A DNA stretch of 7,554 nt from an uncultured Clostridia bacterium (GTDB lineage Bacteria > Bacillota > Clostridia > Monoglobales > Firm-18), in assembly GCA_937914775.1 (NCBI GenBank), contig CALDNB010000038.1, forward strand, positions 1 through 7,554, given 5' to 3'. Numbering within the stretch: position 1 is the first letter of the stretch; each line of letters opens with the position of its first letter. A program made the translations under genes and the position numbers. Below, piece after piece: positions 1-5,970 of the stretch. Under the pieces are notes generated by a model. The model worked only from the letters and a program-made list of their open reading frames with translations. It was not told the origin of the DNA and ran no database searches.

Positions 1-53
1 GAAACTCTTCGTCCATCATTTCCGTAATAGTAACCTGAAAGAAATCCTTAAAT
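1..53 (-). other. Open stretch left of the patatin stop, possible frameshifted C-terminus
   Basis: Reading the minus strand past the patatin stop (TAA at 56-54), the frame one base over stays open to the window edge for 18 codons and reads KFKDFFQVTITEMMDEEF. Removing the single base at 56 would fuse it to the patatin frame right after its final LYPK. The patatin family normally has about 70 further residues here, so a one-base indel is possible. The peptide does not show the RHxxYN-like motif I would expect at this place, and it could instead belong to the start of another gene. 18 open codons can also arise by chance. Confidence 0.25.
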
Positions 54-689
54 TTATTTTGGATATAATTTTTTAATGCTAAGGGCGGGTAAAAAGTCCT
101 TTTTCGGTGTACGGACATAGTCTTTTGGCCGTGTCAGTATTACCACAACCTTGTCACAACCATAAGAAAAGGCTTTTTCAAAGGGAATAGGGTCGGAAAT
201 TCCTCCGTCATAGTACGCCACACCGTCTATAAGGTACGGTTTACATACCATAGGCAAAGCAGAAGACGCCTTTAGTATATCGTAATTGTCATAAGACATA
301 TCTGATTTGTCAAAATAATGAGGCTCACCTGTTTTTGCATTTGTTGCCACTACCGTAAACTTCTGTCGGGAATTAGTAAGGGCGTCATAATCCAAAGGAC
401 AAGGGCCGTTCTTTTTGGCAACTGTGCCGTAAACATAGTCTAAATTTACGTAGTTACCCGTTTTTATAAAGTTAGAAATACTTGTATTTTCTTTTGTAAG
501 ACCGTATTTTATATAGTATCTGTAACTTCTTTTAATTTTCTTTGTAAGGTAAGATACAAGATTTCCGCTTCCTGCAGAAACACCTATACAACAGTCAAAA
601 TCAATATTTGTTTCAAGACAGGCATCAAGAACACCTGTACCGAAGACGCCGCGGAAACCTCCGCCTACGTCTATTACTGCTGTTTTCAA
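54..689 (-). CDS. Patatin-like phospholipase family protein (C-terminally short)
   Basis: The product is a predicted cytosolic serine acyl hydrolase of 211 residues acting on phospholipid or other lipid esters through a Ser-Asp dyad. Visible motifs are the N-terminal glycine-rich oxyanion loop DVGGGFRG (residues 7-14), the nucleophile elbow GVSAG with Ser38, the block KASSALPMVCKPY (140-152), and the catalytic aspartate in DGG (Asp161). I chose TTG at 689 because AGGTGGTGA lies 8 nt upstream and family members start at this point; an in-frame ATG at 803 lies inside upp. Bacterial relatives are usually near 280 residues, so about 70 C-terminal residues are missing or frameshifted. The gene follows upp after a terminator and has no convincing promoter of its own, so it may depend on readthrough. 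The family is secure; the substrate is unknown. Confidence 0.85.
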   Translation of the reverse strand: MKTAVIDVGGGFRGVFGTGVLDACLETNIDFDCCIGVSAGSGNLVSYLTKKIKRSYRYYIKYGLTKENTSISNFIKTGNYVNLDYVYGTVAKKNGPCPLDYDALTNSRQKFTVVATNAKTGEPHYFDKSDMSYDNYDILKASSALPMVCKPYLIDGVAYYDGGISDPIPFEKAFSYGCDKVVVILTRPKDYVRTPKKDFLPALSIKKLYPK

Positions 690-697
690 GTAGAAAG

Positions 698-706
698 TCA
701 CCACCT
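698..706 (-). promoter_or_regulatory. Ribosome-binding site fixing the TTG start of the patatin gene
   Basis: AGGTGGTGA on the minus strand lies 8 nt before TTG at 689. It decides the start against the upstream in-frame ATG at 803 and against a GTG that lies inside the binding site itself. Confidence 0.7.
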
Positions 707-718
707 GTGGAAAAGTAT

Positions 719-745
719 AAAAGGTGTTGAAAACCAACACCTTTT
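719..745 (-). terminator. Terminator between upp and the patatin gene
   Basis: A perfect 11-bp stem, AAAAGGTGTTG (719-729) against CAACACCTTTT (735-745), encloses a 5-nt loop. It begins 8 bases after the upp stop codon. On the minus strand the stem ends in TTTT followed by TATACTTTT, a moderate U-rich tail. The stem is equally strong read from the plus strand. It lies only 30 bases ahead of the patatin start, leaving little room for a separate promoter. Confidence 0.85.
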
Positions 746-753
746 TAGTATTT

Positions 754-1443
<690 letters not shown>

Positions 1444-1461
1444 TACAAAATGAAAAAATGC

Positions 1462-1490
1462 TTGATTATTTTATAATAGTAGTATATAAT
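1462..1490 (+). promoter_or_regulatory. Promoter of the MFS-oxidoreductase operon
   Basis: TTGATT (1462-1467) and TATAAT (1485-1490) are separated by 17 bp. It stands back to back with the upp promoter, with 18 bp between the two -35 boxes. A start near 1497 gives an approximately 80-nt leader that contains an inverted repeat and a hairpin before the MFS start codon. Confidence 0.7.
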
Positions 1491-1512
1491 TTAGATGTTT
1501 AATATAGCACAA

Positions 1513-1531
1513 TTATTTATACAGTAAATAA
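1513..1531. promoter_or_regulatory. Inverted repeat downstream of the MFS promoter, possible operator
   Basis: TTATTTA (1513-1519) and TAAATAA (1525-1531) form a perfect 7-bp inverted repeat around TACAG. It lies just after the predicted transcription start, a typical place for a repressor site. The arms are pure A/T in a very AT-rich leader, so chance is a serious alternative. Confidence 0.3.
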
Positions 1532-1541
1532 ATTAATTAAA

Positions 1542-1568
1542 GAGGTGGCAAAAAGGCTTTTATTTGCC
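1542..1568 (+). promoter_or_regulatory. Distant ribosome-binding site plus hairpin before the MFS start
   Basis: The only good Shine-Dalgarno sequence, GAGGT(G) at 1542-1547, is about 30 nt before ATG 1577, far beyond the usual 5-9. Between them GGCAAA (1547-1552) can pair with TTTGCC (1563-1568) around a 10-nt loop. If folded, GAGGT and the ATG are left 8 nt apart. In-frame ATT codons at 1562 and 1571 are weaker alternative starts. Confidence 0.45.
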
Positions 1569-1576
1569 GTATTAAT

Positions 1577-2854
1577 ATGCGAATAAAAAACATTTTAAAA
1601 AGAGATTTTTCCAATGAAAGTGCCAGTCAGATAATTTTTATAATGGCATTTATCGTATATTCTTTAATATCTATGACCAAAAATGCCTATTCCGCTTCCA
1701 TTGCTTCTATTATTGCAGAGGGAACTTTTACAAAATCTTCTGCAGGTGTTGTAAATGCAGGATTTTATCTTCTTTACGGAATAGGACAAATTGCAGGAGT
1801 AGGGCTTGTTGACAGGGTTTCTCCCGTAAAACTTGTGTATGTTACTTTGTTTGGTACTATTGCGGCGTTAATCGGTATGGTGGTGGCAAAATCCTTTACC
1901 GCAATGCTTGTAATATGGAGCCTTTGCGGTCTTATCCAGTTTGGTATATGGCCTGCAATACTTCGTGTAATAGCAGAGTATATGCTTCCTGACCACAGAA
2001 AAAAAGCCCTTACAGCCATTGCCTTTTCCTACTGTGTGGGTGCAGTTATAAATTACCTTATGGCAGCAGTTGTGTTAAGCGTGTCTGTATGGAGAACATT
2101 GTTCCTTGTAAGTGCGGTAATGCTTGTATTAAGTGCAGTTATGTGGGGAGCCACATACAAAAAACTATCTCCGCAACTTCGCGAAATCAAATTAATAAAT
2201 CGTGAACAAGGTTATATAAAAGCAAATACAAAAGAAAAGCAAAAGATTTCCTGGAAACTTCTTTTGTCCAGCGGTATTATAATACTTTTAATACCTGCAT
2301 TTTTGAGAAGCGCTATGGACAACGGTGTTAAAGCGTGGGTGCCCACAATGATTGTTGACAGTTATGGCGTAACGGCAGGTTTTGCAAGTGTTTTAACAAC
2401 AGTTCTTCTGATAGTAAACTTATCAGGTGTGTTTATTTCCAACTTTATAAGGAGCAAGGTTTTAAAAAATGCCACCGCAGGGTTTGGTCTGGTTTGTCTT
2501 CTGGCGGTGCCATTTACGATGCTTCTTTTGATGATTGGAAAGATACCCATTTCCGTATCTGTAATTTTGCTTACGGTTATTACTACCCTTGTGTATGCAG
2601 GAGCACAGTTTGTAAATATAATTATACCGTCTTATTTTGCAAAGTATAATATGACAGGTGCTGTGGCGGCAATGTTAAACGGCGCCGCATCCTTCGGTAT
2701 AGTTTTTGCCAATATTATTTTTGGTGTACTGGCACAAAAATACGGCTGGAACACAACTATTGTTTTTTGGGTTATTATGCTTTCCCTTGCGGGAGTATTT
2801 TGTTTGATTACAGCTCCGATGTGGAGTAAATTTATAAAAAAGGGTGAAAATTAA
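1577..2854 (+). CDS. MFS transporter, sugar-phosphate (OPA/GlpT)-like
   Basis: This is a 425-residue inner-membrane carrier with about 12 hydrophobic segments in a 6+6 layout and a polar cytoplasmic loop near residues 193-226. Features resembling the organophosphate:phosphate antiporter branch are TM1 ending in MTKN (Lys35 where GlpT-type proteins have an arginine), a motif-A-like DRVSPVK after TM2, GIWPAILR in TM4, and TM7 with LRSAMDNGVKAWVPT (Arg244, matching the substrate arginine region of GlpT). The solute is probably a phosphorylated sugar or other organic anion; this is inference, because the TM1 arginine is substituted. Its stop overlaps by one base the start of the oxidoreductase, so the two are translationally coupled. 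The start codon is uncertain because the ribosome-binding site is distant. Confidence 0.88.
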   Translation: MRIKNILKRDFSNESASQIIFIMAFIVYSLISMTKNAYSASIASIIAEGTFTKSSAGVVNAGFYLLYGIGQIAGVGLVDRVSPVKLVYVTLFGTIAALIGMVVAKSFTAMLVIWSLCGLIQFGIWPAILRVIAEYMLPDHRKKALTAIAFSYCVGAVINYLMAAVVLSVSVWRTLFLVSAVMLVLSAVMWGATYKKLSPQLREIKLINREQGYIKANTKEKQKISWKLLLSSGIIILLIPAFLRSAMDNGVKAWVPTMIVDSYGVTAGFASVLTTVLLIVNLSGVFISNFIRSKVLKNATAGFGLVCLLAVPFTMLLLMIGKIPISVSVILLTVITTLVYAGAQFVNIIIPSYFAKYNMTGAVAAMLNGAASFGIVFANIIFGVLAQKYGWNTTIVFWVIMLSLAGVFCLITAPMWSKFIKKGEN

Positions 2855-4017
2855 TGGATAAAATTCGTGTTGGTGTAGTAGGTCTTGGACACAGAGGCAG
2901 AGCAATGCTTAAACTTTCTGCAGAGGGTTTTGATTACGTTGAAATTGCCGCTGCCTGTGATATTTTACCTAAAAACTGGTTTGACAAGGAATGGGTGCCT
3001 GATGCAACAGGTGAAATATGGACTGCAGGTCCGTCACTTTCTGAGCAGTTCCCAAATGCCCAGTTTTATGAGGATTACGAAGAAATGCTTGACAAAGCAA
3101 ATCTTGACGTTGTAATTGTTGAAACAGGTGCCGACATTCACGCTGAATTCTGCGCAAAGGCACTTCGTAAAAATATTAATGTTTTATCAGACATTCCAAA
3201 TGTTGCAAACTTAAAAGAGGCTGAAATTCTTTGGAAAGCGGCAGAAAATTCTACTGCTATGATTTCAACGGGAGCAAACCCAAACTACCAGAAATTCAGT
3301 TTTCTACTGCAGGACTTCTATAAAAAGGGTTTGCTTGGTAAACCTTACTATATGGAAGCAGAATACATACACTGGAGTCTGCCCGGCAGCGATATGACTT
3401 TGCACTTGAACGAAAACGGTGACTGGAGAAAACTTTTAATTCCCATAAGATACTCAACTCACTCATTAGGACCGCTTCTTACTATTTTAGAAGAGGACTT
3501 AAGAACAGTTTCCTGCTTCGGTACAGGTGCTCACGCTGACGATTATGTGTCAGATACTAAGAAAGACGATATGATGTGTGCACAATACCAGACTGAGTCA
3601 GGTGGTGTTGTTCGACTTATGAGAAACGGCAGATGCCGTGCGAAAATCGGTCACCACAACTACAGAGTTTTCGGTACCGAGGGTTATATGGAAAGAATAG
3701 ACAGAATGGATAAGCCCGTTATTAGATACAATTCTATGAACGAACTTGACACAGAATTAAAAGAAATCGGCGGAGAATTTATGCCTCCTGCTTATGCACA
3801 CCTTGAAAAGGCAAAAGGTCACGGCGGTATGGACTACGCTATGCTTGATTATTTCTACAAAGCAATTAAAAACGGAGACCCTGCTCCGGTAAGTTTAAAA
3901 GACGGTCTTAGAATGACATTGCCGGGAATTTACGCAGAAGAGTCTGCAAAACGCGGCGGACAGGTACTTAAGATGTATTATCCGTGGGATAAGGAATGGA
4001 GTACAGAAATTAAATAA
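2854..4017 (+). CDS. Gfo/Idh/MocA family oxidoreductase
   Basis: A 387-residue predicted NAD(P)-dependent sugar or inositol-type dehydrogenase, cytosolic. The N-terminal Rossmann fold is clear: IRVGVVGLGHRGRA (4-17) is the dinucleotide-binding loop, and a DVVIVETG strand follows. The C-terminal half has the family's sheet domain, with KGLLGKPYYMEAEYIH and a THSLGPLL helix. The usual EKP motif at the end of the fold reads DIP here (113-115), so the common catalytic or substrate-binding lysine is Ile114. It may thus belong to a divergent branch, perhaps with altered chemistry. ATG at 2854 overlaps the MFS stop (TAATG) with AAGGGTGA just upstream. Context suggests it acts on what the transporter imports. 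Family certain, substrate unknown. Confidence 0.92.
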   Translation: MDKIRVGVVGLGHRGRAMLKLSAEGFDYVEIAAACDILPKNWFDKEWVPDATGEIWTAGPSLSEQFPNAQFYEDYEEMLDKANLDVVIVETGADIHAEFCAKALRKNINVLSDIPNVANLKEAEILWKAAENSTAMISTGANPNYQKFSFLLQDFYKKGLLGKPYYMEAEYIHWSLPGSDMTLHLNENGDWRKLLIPIRYSTHSLGPLLTILEEDLRTVSCFGTGAHADDYVSDTKKDDMMCAQYQTESGGVVRLMRNGRCRAKIGHHNYRVFGTEGYMERIDRMDKPVIRYNSMNELDTELKEIGGEFMPPAYAHLEKAKGHGGMDYAMLDYFYKAIKNGDPAPVSLKDGLRMTLPGIYAEESAKRGGQVLKMYYPWDKEWSTEIK

Positions 4018-4050
4018 AAGGGTTGTAAAAATTGCCCAGAACGTAAAAAT

Positions 4051-4084
4051 AAAAGGAAAACATCGTTTGATGTTTTCCTTTTTT
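4051..4084 (+). terminator. Strong terminator of the MFS-oxidoreductase operon, probably bidirectional
   Basis: A perfect 14-bp stem, AAAAGGAAAACATC (4051-4064) against its complement (4069-4082), has a GTTT loop and runs into a T6 tract (4079-4084). On the minus strand the stem is followed by TTTTATTTTT, so it can also stop transcripts of the convergent metF operon after they pass through the hairpin array. Confidence 0.92.
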
Positions 4085-4086
4085 AA

Positions 4087-4282
4087 TGAATTGCCTTTGG
4101 CATGAATTGGCTACGCCATGAATTCTCGCTGTCGCTCCATGAATTGAAATTCAGAGAATTTCATTTTGGTTGAAAACCGCTGGCGGTTTTCTTCCTTAAT
4201 GCACGAAAGTGCAATTCACGAGCCATCGGCTCAATTCATGAAAATTGTTATTTTCAATTCACGACAACGATAGTTGTCAATT
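4087..4282. repeat. Array of eight short hairpins with flipping TGAATT/AATTCA linkers
   Basis: Perfect stem-loops lie at 4092-4102, 4108-4118, 4145-4163, 4172-4191, 4200-4213, 4220-4232, 4239-4256 and 4263-4278. Stems are 4-8 bp, loops mostly 3-4 nt (TTT, TAC, AGA, GAAA, ATC, TGTT, GATA). The stem sequences all differ; what repeats is the linker. TGAATT occurs at 4087, 4103, 4119 and 4140; its complement AATTCA occurs at 4213, 4233 and 4256, with a final AATT at 4279. The orientation changes around the central hairpin 4172-4191. One unit (4125-4138, TCGCTGTCGCTC) has no clear stem. It is not a CRISPR: there is no constant long repeat. It lies between convergent genes and reaches the stop codon of the minus-strand gene. 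I do not recognise a named element. Confidence 0.85.
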
Positions 4283-4834
4283 AATTCCAATTATTGCGGT
4301 AACCGACTTTGTTGGTGTAAGTAACATACTATCTGTACAGGTTAGTCCGATAGTTTTATAAGCATCGGACAAGGTTAAAAAATCTTTCTGGTGCATTATG
4401 GAAAGGTCGCCGTATCCCGGACTGAAACGGGGAGTAAGCATATATCCCTCACTTTTCAGTTGCTCTTCTGCCATATTACAGATACTTTCTGTTGCCTCGC
4501 TTAAAGTGGCATCAAACACCAAGGCGTAACTCATATCTGTTTTTTGATAATAAGAAAGCATTTTGTCTGCCCACACACCCATAGTTGCTGCTAAAATCAC
4601 ACATTTGTCACAACCGGATAAAAGATTTGCAAGGTTTTTGCTTTTAAAACTAACCTTTGTGTCTTTTATGTTGACGGAAGTTTCCGTAACTTCTATGGGC
4701 AGTATTTTATAAGTAAATTTTGGCTGTGATTTTTCTTTTATTTCTTCTATACAGCGGTTAATCTGGCTAACCGTTTCCTCGTCCTTTTCTTTGCAGCCCA
4801 GATACCTTAAACATTCGTTAATATTAATGTTCAT
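4277..4834 (-). CDS. Vitamin B12-dependent methionine synthase activation-domain protein
   Basis: A 185-residue free-standing equivalent of the C-terminal reactivation domain of MetH, which binds S-adenosylmethionine and remethylates cob(II)alamin after accidental oxidation. Recognition rests on PRFSPGYGD (135-143), carrying the Arg and Gly-Tyr of the SAM-binding RxxPGY motif, on the following HQ...LT.SMLLTPTKSVTAIIGI (to residue 184), and on ATMGVWAD (83-90). In many Clostridia the large MetH lacks this domain and a small neighbour of metF supplies it, which is the arrangement here. The start codon follows the metF stop by 9 nt with GGAGAAG between, so both are one operon. The stop codon lies at the edge of the last hairpin of the downstream array. 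Partner MetH is not in this window. Confidence 0.88.
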   Translation of the reverse strand: MNININECLRYLGCKEKDEETVSQINRCIEEIKEKSQPKFTYKILPIEVTETSVNIKDTKVSFKSKNLANLLSGCDKCVILAATMGVWADKMLSYYQKTDMSYALVFDATLSEATESICNMAEEQLKSEGYMLTPRFSPGYGDLSIMHQKDFLTLSDAYKTIGLTCTDSMLLTPTKSVTAIIGIN

Positions 4835-4843
4835 TGCTTCTCC

Positions 4844-5710
4844 TTACATTGAAAAAATATTGTGAAGATAAAGCATAATTCGTCTTGCAACATAGGGGTT
4901 ATTCATAGTATAAATATGTATTCCCTTTACTCCGTTTGCAATTAAGTCAACAATCTGCTCCATTGCAAAGACAATACCTGCTTCACGCATTGCAAGAGGA
5001 TTGTCACCAAATTTTTCAAGCATTTTAAGGTGTTTTTTGGGTACGTTAACACCCATAAGTGATGTCATTTTCTGCGCCTGTTTTATGTTGGTAAGTGGCA
5101 TAATGCCCACGTCAACGGGAACATTAATTCCTGCTTTAGCCGTTTTATCCATAAAATCGTAAAATCTTTCGTTATCAAAGAAAAGTTGGGTTATCAAGTG
5201 ACTTGCACCGCAGTCCACCTTGTTTTTAAGGTTAATTATATCCTGCTCTAAAGTAGGTGCTTCGGGGTGCTTTTCAGGATAGCAACCTGCCACCACGTTA
5301 AAATCCCCTGACGATTTAATAAATGAAATAAGTTCCGAGGCGTATTTAAAGTCCCCGGGCTTGTTGTTAAACTCTGAACGGTCTCCCCTTAAGGCAAGGA
5401 TATTTTTAATTCCGTTTTGCTCTAGACTTTCTAAAGTTGATTTTATTTCTTCCTTAGTTGTTCCAAGGCAGGTAAGGTGAGCAAGAGGCTCAATAAGTAA
5501 TGTATTTTTTATATATTTTGCTATTGTTACTGTGGAATTTTCCTTTTCCGTACCACCTGCACCGTAAGTAACGCTTATGTAATGGGGGTTTAAGTCCCCT
5601 AAAGCGTCAAGGGTGTCATACACTGTGCTTATAGGCGAAGTGGGCTTTGGCGGAAATATTTCAAAGGATACCACAATGTCTTTTTTTTCGAATAATTTTG
5701 ATACGTTCAT
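4844..5710 (-). CDS. metF: 5,10-methylenetetrahydrofolate reductase
   Basis: A 288-residue cytosolic FAD-dependent TIM-barrel enzyme reducing methylene-THF to methyl-THF, the methyl donor for methionine synthase. Family motifs are all present: FEIFPPK (16-22, with the catalytic Glu17), SVTYGAGG (46-53), HLTC (78-81), LALRGD (105-110, with the flavin-tuning Asp110), YPEKHPEA (144-151), HLITQLFFD (171-179), GIMPLTN and the terminal GIHIYTMN. Length matches the bacterial short form with no regulatory domain. ATG 5710 has a weak AGAGATGA upstream. It is first in an operon with the MetH-activation protein, fitting methionine regeneration. The predicted leader is only about 17 nt, so no SAM or cobalamin riboswitch fits. 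In some anaerobes the enzyme works with the acetyl-CoA pathway instead; the neighbour argues for methionine. Confidence 0.97.
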   Translation of the reverse strand: MNVSKLFEKKDIVVSFEIFPPKPTSPISTVYDTLDALGDLNPHYISVTYGAGGTEKENSTVTIAKYIKNTLLIEPLAHLTCLGTTKEEIKSTLESLEQNGIKNILALRGDRSEFNNKPGDFKYASELISFIKSSGDFNVVAGCYPEKHPEAPTLEQDIINLKNKVDCGASHLITQLFFDNERFYDFMDKTAKAGINVPVDVGIMPLTNIKQAQKMTSLMGVNVPKKHLKMLEKFGDNPLAMREAGIVFAMEQIVDLIANGVKGIHIYTMNNPYVARRIMLYLHNIFSM

Positions 5711-5733
5711 ATTATCATCTCTTTTCTGTTACT

Positions 5734-5762
5734 ATAATAACACAACTGTTTGAAAAATGCAA
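5734..5762 (-). promoter_or_regulatory. Probable metF operon promoter
   Basis: On the minus strand an extended -10, TG-T-TATTAT, places the hexamer at 5739-5734. A weak -35, TTGCAT (5762-5757), lies 17 bp upstream. The extended -10 would compensate for the poor -35. Confidence 0.45.
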
Positions 5763-5774
5763 ATATAATAGAAA

Positions 5775-5822
5775 TGAATTATTGCCTTTGGTGTGAAACC
5801 GCTGTCGCACCGTGTCGTATGC
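5775..5822. repeat. Degenerate relative of the hairpin array
   Basis: TGAATT (5775-5780) is followed by ATTGCCTTTGG (5781-5791), identical to 4090-4100 of the array, and by CGCTGTCGC (5800-5808), identical to 4127-4135. Between them GGTGTGA (5790-5796) pairs with TCGCACC (5805-5811), one G-T wobble included, forming a 7-bp stem. The order of the shared words is the same as in the array, with the intermediate unit lost. This suggests a worn copy or a short independent insertion of the same repeat family. Confidence 0.45.
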
Positions 5823-5885
5823 CTGAGGGAAGAAAAGTTCCATCAATTAACAGATAACAATAAAATTACCCATTTGAGTAAAAAA

Positions 5886-5905
5886 GTTGTCGCGCACTGT
5901 CGCAT
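5886..5905 (+). repeat. Second copy of a TGTCGC-pair motif (first copy 5801-5820)
   Basis: GTTGTCGCGCACTGTCGCAT here and GCTGTCGCACCGTGTCGTAT at 5801-5820 agree at 15 of 20 positions. Each contains two TGTCG words 10 bp apart, one helical turn. The copies are 85 bp apart in the divergent region upstream of the CHAP gene. The right copy covers the expected -35 region, which otherwise lacks a good hexamer, so an activator site is conceivable. The left copy overlaps the degenerate hairpin repeat. Confidence 0.35.
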
Positions 5906-5925
5906 TTGAAAGATTATAATATAAT
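5897..5925 (+). promoter_or_regulatory. Candidate promoter of the CHAP-domain gene
   Basis: Two overlapping TATAAT boxes occur at 5915-5920 and 5920-5925. For the second, the 17-bp-spaced -35 is CTGTCG, only three matches to TTGACA; TTGAAA (5906-5911) is too close. Strong -10 and poor -35 suggest a regulated promoter. Transcription would start near 5931, inside the palindrome. Confidence 0.4.
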
Positions 5926-5927
5926 TA

Positions 5928-5943
5928 TAGGTTGGCCAACCTA
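5928..5943. promoter_or_regulatory. Perfect 16-bp palindrome, probable operator of the CHAP gene
   Basis: TAGGTTGGCCAACCTA is an uninterrupted palindrome between the TATAAT boxes and the ribosome-binding site, covering the expected transcription start. That placement and symmetry are typical of a dimeric repressor site. It resembles the DtxR/IdeR-type TAGGTTAGSCTAACCTA box but is one base shorter at the centre; TetR- or GntR-type regulators are equally possible. No regulator gene is present in the window. Confidence 0.55.
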
Positions 5944-5970
5944 AAAAAATTAAAATCAGGAGGTATAAGT

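Noticed and set aside
4239..4278. Intrinsic terminator of the metF operon formed by the last array hairpins
   Set aside because: On the minus strand these stems are not followed by a U-tract. The stem at 4051-4082, with TTTTATTTTT beyond it, is the better terminator.
4087..4282. CRISPR array
   Set aside because: The constant element is only about 6-8 bases, its orientation flips, spacing varies from 16 to 23, and the intervening segments are self-complementary. No cas gene is near.
5711..5733. SAM or cobalamin riboswitch ahead of metF
   Set aside because: The predicted transcript leader is about 17 nt, and no conserved B12-box or SAM-box pattern is visible in the 260-bp upstream region.
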